A stretch of 15,869 bases of DNA from Leucogyrophana mollusca. Its lineage: Eukaryota; Basidiomycota; Agaricomycetes; Boletales. The stretch lies in contig MU266665.1 of NCBI GenBank assembly GCA_021014945.1, forward strand, positions 9,050-24,918. The letters are read 5' to 3'. A program made the translations under genes and the position numbers. Shown here one piece after another: positions 8,738-15,869 of this stretch. The notes beneath the pieces were generated by a model, which worked only from the letters and a program-made list of their open reading frames with translations, was not told the origin of the DNA and ran no database searches. Position 1 is the stretch's first letter; the number at the start of each line of letters is the position of its first letter.

Positions 8738-9617
8738 CATATTTCCCACCCAAGGATGTATAAATCTGTATAAATGTGCGACTTGTATACATTTTCTGTC
8801 TTCTGGCGTCTGGCGCGCTGTCACCAACCCACCCACCTCGTTTGTTCGACGGTGAAAAGCCGCGCGTGGCTCGACAGTGGGGTTTGAAAAGGCACCAGTG
8901 GGTCATTCCCCTTCGTCCTGCCATCTTCGCCCCCGGGCTCGTCTTCGCCCCTGCCTTCGCCCCTCCCAGCTACTTCATATTCCCTCGCCATTTGATATTC
9001 CCCCGCCGCTCCGTTTTCGCCTTCGTCCTGTGGCCTCCAGGTGGGTTAGGAGTAATGCAGGTGGGTGCGGAGGATATCACTTGGGCGACGCGGTGGGACT
9101 GGTGGCGGCGGGGAGGAGCTGGCTGCGGCAGGGAGATGGGCTACTTTGAACATCGCGAGATGGGGCGCTCGAACGTCGCGAGATAGTGCGTTTCATTGCG
9201 AGAGGGTGTGCTTGGAATGTGGTGGGGCGGTCGGCCTCTTACCAAGGGGTAGGGACTGCGGTCCACTACCTTACGTCGCCGTGTTACACCCTTGTACTCG
9301 TACTTCTGCCGCAGTGAGCCTGTTCCAAGTTCGCGCTCGATCATAACGATATCGTGTAGATATTACTCAGAGGGAGCGGGTTAGGTGAGACATGCAGGGG
9401 GACGGGAGAGCGAGTCGCGGAGTAGATTATCACCCCTACCTCCCCAGGCCCTTCCCGGCTCCCACCCACCCCACCCAACGTAGTCCAAGACTGGGGAAGT
9501 GGGTGCGCGCGTGGTTCGACGGTGAAAAGCCGCTCGTGGTTCGACAGTGGGGCTTGGAAGGTTCGATAGTGGAATTTGAAAAGGCGCCAGTGGTCGCCCC
9601 CCTTTGTCCTGTACCGT

Positions 9618-9641
9618 CTTCGGCTTCGGCTTCGGCTTCGG
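9618..9641. repeat. (CTTCGG)4 microsatellite
   Basis: There are four perfect hexamers, followed by decayed ones, inside the pyrimidine-rich core of copy 2. The matching place in copy 1 (about 3610–3640) has only TCGTCTTCGTCC-like sequence, so this is a local expansion. Confidence 0.85.
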
Positions 9642-9982
9642 CTTTGCCTTCGCCCCTCCAATCCCCCAGCCACCTCATATTCACCTCGCCGCCCCATCTT
9701 CCCCCGCCAACCCGTTTCCGCCCCCATCTTCGCCTTCATGTTGTGCCCTCCAGGTGGGTTAGGAGGGGATAGGTGGAGGATATCGTCTGGGCGGCGGGGT
9801 GGAGTTGATACTTGGACGATGGGATAAAGCTGACGCGGATGCCGGGGTGGCACTGGTGGCGGTGGGGAGACGGGATACTTGGAACACTGCGAGATGGGGT
9901 GCTTGAAACATGATGGGACGCGCGATCTCTCAGGGTGCCGCCGTCTGTGGGCGAGGGGTTCGGAGGTGGTAAGTTGAGAAAT

Positions 9983-10170
9983 TGCGTATGGTTCAGCGGA
10001 GAAATGTGAACGGCAGCCCGTGGGTCGACAGTGAGAAGTTGAAAAGCGGCCCGCAGGTCGACGGTGAGAAGTTTGCGCATGGGTTGACATGAAATGTTAA
10101 CAGTGACCCGTGGGGCGACGGTGAGAAGTTGGGAAGTTGCGCATGGGTCAGCGGTGAAATGTGAAAGTGT
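9983..10170. repeat. Degenerate ~31-bp tandem array in repeat copy 2
   Basis: Six units start near 9983, 10016, 10048, 10075, 10106 and 10139. Each has a (C/G)CCCGTGGGTCGACGGTGAGA-like core and an AAGTTGAA or AATGTGAA tail. Spacing varies from 27 to 33 bp. Confidence 0.75.
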
Positions 10171-10615
10171 CACGGTCCGCTGTAAAAAATAGGTAGCGAG
10201 GGGTCAGCGCTGATGGACAAACGAATGGGCGAATGGGTGGGGGGTGGGGTGAGATAGCGAGCGAGCATGGCGTATCGGGCGGGCGAACAAGCGCACATGG
10301 TAGAGAATGCTCACCCCTACACAGCCCTCTCGCCCCACTTCCTTCCCCCTACGCAACCTCCAACCTCCCAGCCCCAGTGTTAATGTCACCCCTCCGCAAC
10401 TCACAAGTCCCAGCCCCTCACAACCCTCACAACCCTCCCACCCCCACCTCCGTGATACGCAACCCCCATCCCCCTGCCGCCGCTGATCCTCTGGTTGCTC
10501 ACCCCCGCCTGTGAATCCTGCACCACCTCCCGATGCACCCCCGACCTGCGCAACCCCCCACTCCCTGGGTCCCTGTCCTCCCTCCACACCGCATCCTACG
10601 CAACCTCCACCCGCC

Positions 10616-10790
10616 CAACGCGCACACCGATGCGCATCGGGAACGGGGATATGCCGGCTGAGGTGGTGATGGGGGGACGCAGGCGGCGGAGGCGCTGCGT
10701 GTGAGCATGGCACGGAGAGCCGTGGAGGGGCCCGTTGAAAGGGTGGCGTTGAAGGTGAAACGGTCTACGTGCGTGGGCACGACGCCAGAG
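10616..10790 (-). other. Copy-2 counterpart of the conserved coding-like block
   Basis: The minus strand reads VPTHVDRFTFNATLS, then STALRAMLTRSASA, matching the block at 4364–4560. Flanking arms have diverged more. It is interrupted by a frame change near the G-run at 10671–10676. It is likely a gene fragment carried within the repeat; the product is unknown. Confidence 0.3.
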
Positions 10791-10880
10791 CGAGAGGGAG
10801 AGGGGAGGAACGAGCAGAGGGGCCGGGGACGGGGGAGGGAGCGAGTTAGCTGGAGGAGAGGGCAGAGGTGGAAGGGACGG

Positions 10881-12394
10881 ACACGAACCTTGTTCTGATT
10901 TAGGCTGGCGCAGTTCGGTATTGACTATCCTGAGTGGAATGAGCGAGGAGACGAGACGCGGGGTACATAAGGGAGGGAGAAGACGCGACGATACGTGGGA
11001 CGGGGGGAGATACTCTGCTGGCAGAGTGGGCTGGGGAGACGGGAGGGGACGGAGCCCTGTGTTGGTGGTGCAGGGCGAGATACTGTCACTGTGCATGAAG
11101 ACGCGGCTTCGCTGATCTACTAGCATCGGAGGTGTTGGCAGGAGAATAGGCTTGTGTTGGAGTGACGTCGAGACGGGAGGGGTTGGCGGTGAGTAAAATA
11201 TCACTTAACACAACGTTGTTTGGCTGCAAGAACTTGTTGTCGTGATCCACACCTGTGTCTCTACGCGGCCTGGAGTAGCGATCTCGACGTGCGAAGTTAT
11301 TTGTACTGCTGACTTGGCTGTACCGTTTGCGTGTTCCATAGTGACACGGCTCCCTCTTGGTGGTTGATGGGAACAATGTCGCTACTCAACTGGTGCTCAC
11401 TGTCCGGCGGAGGTTTGCATCGACGGCGGGCGGACGTGAGCGACTCGTCCTGTCGGAGTTTAAAAACACTTCGTCCGTGACCTGACGACCTCGCCACCGG
11501 CACTGGCCATCGACGGCATCGGACGCATCCCACTCGCCCTTGCCGCCTTAGGCCTTAGGCCTTAGGACTCGCCCCCGCCTACGCTCCCTCTCCGCACTCC
11601 TCCAGGAGCCCTCCATCGGCGAGCACATCCCGCTCTACTGAGCCGTCCCAACTCGCCACGCCGCGGACAAATTCACGCACCCCAAACCACTGTATCGCAC
11701 TCCTCCACTGCACCGCGCCCCTCACGCCCGAAACCATCTCTGACCTCCAGCACACGTTCGTGACGTTGAACCAAGCGCCATTCACCGCTCATATCAGCGA
11801 GCGCCTCGGCATTATGCGAGATACACAAAGTCCCCCTTCGACTTCGCTTTCTTTCAGTTCATTGGATATCGTAAGGGAATCCCTCCGTCTCCTGCTATCA
11901 TTGTCACCGAGGCGTCATAAACGAGAATGGGGAGGTTATGGCAGATACCAGTGGGCTCGCCTCTCTTATGGGTGTAGGGCTCCGCAATATTCCTGGCTGT
12001 TCCTTGGGCCGTCGATCTCGATCAAATCTCATTCCAAGTGCCTGTCTATTGTCTCTCTAATCGCGCTGCTCCTTTGGAGACTCGGTCGAGAGACGCGGTG
12101 CAAATGAAGATATCTCCAAAGTCACGCCTACACGTCAGTACGTCGAATACGAGTTGATTTACAAGCATATGCGTCCCGCCACTACTGGCGCTTGACGTGG
12201 TGACTTAGTTCATTATCCCCCTGGTACTTCTGGCCCATTTGACTGGACATGTGGCCACTTGCCGGTTGCGTCAGGCGTTGTACGCTCAATTCCAGAATGA
12301 AAAGACGCTACATGCAAAGCACCTGGTGGGGTGCACATTCCACACACTGATGACGGGTCGTAATCAGAGCATTCAGTGACTCGATGACAGGGGA
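10881..12394. other. Intergenic region without a recognisable gene
   Basis: About 1.5 kb. Open frames on both strands are short and lack domain features. One weak coding hint is around 11830–12030, where a GTAAGG…GGCAG pair (11871–11944) would splice two short open stretches (KSPFDFAFFQFIGY to SGLASLMGVGLRNIPG). Nothing is recognised in it and no start is evident. It may be the remains of a gene. Confidence 0.4.
11546..11566. repeat. (CCTTAGG)3 perfect heptamer repeat
   Basis: There are three perfect 7-bp units, each a near-palindrome (CCTTAGG/CCTAAGG). They are too few and of the wrong sequence for a telomere tract. Confidence 0.85.
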
Positions 12395-13990
12395 ATGGAA
12401 CTGGTGTTTAATTATGATCACTCGTCGCTGTCCTCTGAATTCGATTGTCACAACACACGTCTTATACTCAGTGGAACGACTCGTCTGTCCCGAGTTACCG
12501 TCGTTCTCTCGTTCTCCCTGGTCACACTGCTTATGGTCTGGCATCGTTCGGTACAGCAGAACATAAACCCTTCTTGCCTACCCCTTTCCCCTGGTCCCAG
12601 AGGGCCACCTTTCATCAGCAACGTCCTTAACATCGACGCCGCTAGGCCCTGGCCCGCATGAATGCTTGGGCTGAGACATACGGTCAGTGGCCCATATCAT
12701 CGTTGAAATGAACGTGAACGTTCGCTGAGTACGCCTCGTCTCGCAAAGGTGGTATCGTCTATTCATCCATATTCGGCCAACAGATCATCATCGTTGGCTC
12801 CGTCGAGGTAGCGGGTGCACTATTCGGACAACGGTCCTCGATCTACTCGAACCGTATACATGCTACGTTGTATAATCTGTAAGTTACCTTCCTGGGAGGA
12901 ATTATAGTCATCGGCTAACCGACGTCCCCCCCCTTGTCAGTTTCAGCATTAGCGTCGTTACTGAGTTCTTGACGAGCGGAGACTATCAAAAGTTTTTACA
13001 CCTTACTTCGCCCCAAAGAGCAACAGAGATGCATAAAGACATGTTCCCGCGAGCCAGCCAAGAGCATGCCGGACGGGTTTACGGTGCTACCGGTGAACTG
13101 GCGGGACACTTAACCATGTTCGTTCTACTACATCTATGGACAATCCACCGTTGCTGATTATTTTCCGGGTTCTCAGCGGCTCCAATCATGGCTGTTACAT
13201 ATGACTATAAAGTTACAACTCGAGACGGTCTGCCAGTCGGCTGTGTTCAGGAGTTCGCTGGCGTACTGGCGATAGAGCTAGCCCCCGAGCGGGCGATGAT
13301 GTTTGCCGTCCCCCCACCACGTAAGTTTTTCGGCTCAGCTTCGAGCGGGAGACGTGAATACCCACGATTGCGTTGCCTCTTAGTCCAGTGTCTCCCCGCG
13401 TGGGTTCCTGGTGTGGCCTTCAAGCGAAAGACTGCCCTTTGTCAAGATCTTGCAACCGAAGTCGAAAGCGCACCTCAATTTCATGGGGAAAAGAACAGAT
13501 GGAACATCACTCTGCCTTTCGTAAACAGGATGGCGTTTTGGCTCACGCTAGTGCTCGGGTTTATACCAGGCCGCAGGTACATACGCCCGCTCGACGGTAT
13601 CTGAAACCCACGAGGACGCCACCGACGGCGAATTGGGGCGAGTCACAAATGACACTGCAGCTACTGTTTACTTGGGTCAGTCCTGTTCGCCGGTCTGATG
13701 GATTGCATCGCTCATTTTGGTGAACCAGCTGATGCGGAGGTGGTACATGCCTTTATGTGTCAATGTACATATAATTTTCCTGAACCGTGGACGCGTCTTA
13801 CGTGCATGCTCGCAATGATCCTCTACCCCGACGTTCAAGAACGAGCCCACGCTGAGACTGATGCAATGGCGGGTAGAGATACGCTCCCTGGCTGTGAGCA
13901 TCGATCCTCGCTTCCATACGTCGAGACCATCCTACGCGAAGGCATGATATGGCATCCAAAATACAAGCCTGAAGGAACATCGATGGAGCG
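12395..13990 (+). pseudogene. Cytochrome P450 (microsomal, fungal), decayed
   Basis: Order of recognisable pieces: an N-terminal hydrophobic segment (VTVVLSFSLVTLLMVW) and the Pro-rich hinge LPLSPGPRGPPFISNVLNID (to 12652); MNAWAETYG in a shifted frame; intron 12683–12748; GGIVYSSIFGQQIIIVGSVE (12749–12878); intron 12879–12940; LTSGDYQKFLHL (12941 on); MAVTYDYKV, FAGVLAIEL (13188–13320); intron 13321–13383; LPAWVPGVAFKRKTALCQDL (to about 13480); and a K-helix region ILYPDVQERAHAE, RDTLPG, SSLPYVETILRE (about 13790–13955). Damage: a one-base frameshift near 12653, stops at 13155 and 13602, a degraded I-helix (no AGxDTT), and the invariant ExxR motif reads EGMI (13938–13949), so the structural Arg is lost. 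No heme-binding FGxGxRxCPG follows; a poor match GPRIRCGMC lies at 14063–14089. A working enzyme would be a membrane-bound monooxygenase; this one should not bind heme. Confidence 0.85.
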
Positions 13991-14126
13991 CCTCGATCGG
14001 GCACGACATACACGACGTGAAAACTGGTTGAACCAAACGAGCACGCGTCTTCCCGCAAGGCTAGGCCCGAGGATAAGATGTGGGATGTGCACTACTGCGA
14101 AGGGGGGATAAGCAGGGCTCGCTCCC

Positions 14127-15593
14127 CTACTGCGAGCGCCTGTGCCTCCACCACTGAACGCACTCCAGGAAACAGAAGGCATCCAAGCACCCCCTGTTTA
14201 CAAAGACCGACTCTGCATCACTATTCCGAGATTCCGTGTCCGAGTGGGAGTTGCCCTGGCCTCCGACGCGACGCGCTCGGGCACAATAGCGTATGGCGTT
14301 CAAGCACCCCGTGTCTACATAGTCTGGCTGCACATCATCATGCTGAGACTCGGCGTCTGGGTGTGAGTTGCCCCGGACCCCACCGCGCTGCGCTCGGGCA
14401 CGAAAGCGTCGTCCTTTTCTACCCCTAGGAGGGGCTATGACCAGTCGCTGCAGGGAGCTCACGGTTAGATCAAATACGTGTCGATGGCAATGAAATGCAT
14501 ACCTCATCAAGTTGTCCGAACGTTACGTTGCCCTCGTTCTGGTTTCTTGATGGCCGTGTTCGGGAGTGGGAAGCTTGTGCATCTTCTTGTATGTCTGCAT
14601 CTCTTTCTAGACGCGTTTGTTGATTGGTCGACTAGGTAGCATGAGTAGATATCAAATAAATATGAAATTTCCTCCCGAAACTTACCTCTGGAGAGGCGGG
14701 AGCATCGGCGCGTTCTTGAAGGGGTAGATGTAGATGTGGGGGGCTATCCGGGAGGTCCTCCGGGACGCCAGACACAGCAGGCTGAACGGTCAATGTGTCT
14801 TGCTCGAGTGGAGGATCCTGCTGAGGTTCGGTAGGTCGCTTGAAAGGCCCACGAATGAGAGGATACCACGCAGAAACGCTCGACGAGAACTTACGAGGCG
14901 CGGGCGTATCGACTCGGTGTCTCGGTCGTCGACGACACTCGGCTTTCTTTCCTGCGGGTGCTGGGTGGCGGGCTGTTGCTGCACGACGACGGGAAGCTAG
15001 GTATTAGGCGGGGAGAGGTATGCAGGATATGAAAACGCGTGAAAACGCGAACTCACGTCAAGTAGCGAGGTACTTATTGGAGATGTGTCATCTTGCGACT
15101 TGGTGTGGGCCTGCCCGTGCTGGTGGAGGGGCGGGATTGATTGCGTGATAGGTGCCTAATGTGATCAAAGGGTATTAGTGGGTAGAAAGGTGCATACACG
15201 CAAAGAATGGCTACATGTGGTTTTTGGTCACTAGCGGTAGGCGGGGAAAACTGAGGTGGAGAGTTAGAAGCAGAATTGAAGCAGATTGAAGATACTCACT
15301 GAGCCTTGGATTGCGAATGATTCCGTGTCCCACAAGCACACATCATTGCCGCCGGTGCTGATGATGTAGCGATCGTCGGGGGAGAATGCCACAGAAAGTA
15401 CGTAGCCATGTGCGTCGAACGGATCTCCAACCTGCTGCCGCGTCTCCAAATCCCAAACCCGGACATGCCGTCCTCCGCCGCTCGCAATTCTTCGTCCATC
15501 AGCGGTAATCGAAATGCACGTGACGTAATCCTCGTCCCCGAGCATCGGCTTCCCGAGTTCTGCTCCTGTTTTGGCATCCCACACCCCAGTGTT
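14127..15593 (-). CDS. WD40-repeat protein with long disordered C-terminal tail (5' end unresolved)
   Basis: Minus-strand exons in order: 15593–15300, 15155–15057, 14996–14895, 14820–14686, 14631–14503 and 14447–14127, with TAG at 14129–14127. All junctions are phase 0 with GT–AG ends, several of them strong (GTGAGT, GTAAGT). Introns are 144, 60, 74, 54 and 55 nt. The first exon holds the end of one WD repeat (GVWDAKTGAE) and two complete ones (ITADGRRIASGGGRHVRVWD; VAFSPDDRYIISTGGNDVCL then WD). A full propeller needs about seven, so upstream repeats are missing or outside the window. The tail is rich in Gln, Pro, Ser, Asp and Arg (SQDDTSPIS, LPVVVQQQPATQHPQERKPS), as in many agaricomycete WD40 proteins. 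It ends in a 39-residue duplication and a Cys/Trp/Arg-rich end (CFLECVQWWRHRRSQ). Likely a scaffold; no partner can be named. The 144-nt first intron may hide a tiny exon. Confidence 0.75.
14175..14408 (-). repeat. 117-bp (39-codon) tandem duplication in the last WD40-gene exon
   Basis: Two adjacent units (14408–14292 and 14291–14175 on the minus strand) encode 39 residues each and align without gaps. Shared residues include ARA-R-GG--GNSH-D-ES, a central acidic run and GCL-A. DNA landmarks such as CAAGCACCCC (14184 and 14301) and GCTCGGGCAC recur at exactly 117 bp. Confidence 0.85.
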
Positions 15594-15869
15594 CTGCCAG
15601 TCGGCGGATGTTCGAAAAGTTTACCGAATGTTCACAGTGAACATTCAGGTGAACACAATCGAACGTGAATTTGTACGGTGCCAAAGGTCCAGGACGCCCC
15701 TTACTTAAGCAGCTCCGATTGGGCGGCGAGTGCAGGGTCGAATCAAGAGAAATGCAACAAAGTCCAAAAACATATGTTCGGTGAGTGGGGAGGATGTGTT
15801 TCGGTGCGTAGTCGTGATGGTAGTGCACTGGCTCCCAGTAGCATGGTCACTCGTCGAAGATGTTATCAG
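15594..15869. promoter_or_regulatory. Region upstream of the WD40 exon, with a 21-bp palindrome
   Basis: No further WD repeat is seen in any minus-strand frame. An acceptor-like CTGGCAG precedes the WD exon at 15594–15595, and an in-frame stop lies some 30 nt further upstream, so this is intron, leader or promoter. GAATGTTCAC-A-GTGAACATTC at 15626–15646 is a perfect 10-bp inverted repeat with a one-base centre, extendable by three pairs across one bulged base. Confidence 0.5.

Larger units (their letters stand above)
8587..10880. repeat. Composite dispersed repeat, copy 2 (direct orientation)
   Basis: This is the same family as 1805–4664. It starts with inverted-type heptamers (8587–8612), then head A (8598–8850) and the pyrimidine-rich core (8851–9240). 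It breaks off at CGGCCTCTT and passes directly at about 9243 into head A' (9243–9510), a second core (9500–9940), the 31-bp array (9983–10170), the C-rich arm (10299–10625) and the G-rich arm (10616–10870). Compared with copy 1 it lacks the first array, the first C-rich arm and the spacer. No heptamer terminus is visible at its right end, so that boundary is approximate. Open frames within it are low-complexity and not called. Confidence 0.8.

Noticed and set aside
9341..10090. 249-codon minus-strand open frame
   Set aside because: It is built from the repeated 31-bp units and pyrimidine-rich core, giving His/Arg/Pro/Ser runs. The matching frames in copy 1 are broken.
10596..11204. 202-codon minus-strand open frame
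   Set aside because: It is low-complexity Pro/Ser/Leu/Arg caused by purine-rich plus-strand DNA of the repeat arm. It runs from repeat into unrelated flank and has no domain pattern.
11546..11566. CCTTAGG repeats as an internal telomere tract
   Set aside because: There are only three units, and the unit is not the TTAGGG of basidiomycete telomeres.
14790..14996. Reading the WD40 tail straight through to the TGA at 14790 as the gene end
   Set aside because: A strong donor GTAAGT at 14894 and an acceptor CCTCAG at 14821 keep frame into three further open exons that all join in phase, so the TGA is most likely intronic.

Overview
The window looks like nuclear DNA of a basidiomycete, most likely a mushroom-forming agaricomycete. 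Genes are broken by many short GT–AG introns (48–74 nt), and the protein families are ones that agaricomycetes expand: TPR–CHAT peptidases, TKL-type kinases with an HGDLKGLNIL catalytic loop, AIG1-like P-loop GTPases, WD40 proteins with long disordered tails, and microsomal P450s. No tRNA, rRNA, CRISPR or bacterial-style operon was seen.

Layout from left to right. (1) 1–1773 (+): the 3' part of a TPR–CHAT caspase-like protein, with the His/Cys pair intact. (2) About 1805–4664: a composite, non-coding, strand-asymmetric repeat. (3) 4665–5388: promoter and leader with CCAAT and CACGTG boxes. (4) 5389–8455 (+): a nine-exon TKL kinase followed almost at once by an AIG1-like GTPase. A phase-0 intron at 7533–7597 would join them into one protein of about 856 residues. 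(5) About 8587–10880: a second copy of the composite repeat in the same orientation, so the kinase–GTPase gene sits between long direct repeats. (6) 10881–12394: about 1.5 kb with no recognisable gene. (7) 12395–about 13990 (+): a decayed cytochrome P450. (8) 14127–15593 (−): a WD40 gene with a long disordered, multi-exon C-terminal tail that ends in a 39-residue tandem duplication. (9) 15594–15869: an unresolved upstream region with a 21-bp palindrome.

As a set, a CHAT peptidase, a non-RD kinase joined to an AIG1-type GTPase, and a WD40 protein resemble the parts from which fungal NLR-like surveillance and cell-death systems are built. The sequence shows the parts side by side; that they work together is inference. 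The best candidate for something new is the kinase–GTPase fusion.

Exon models were built by hand from reading frame, splice dinucleotides and family expectation. No alignment or search was run.
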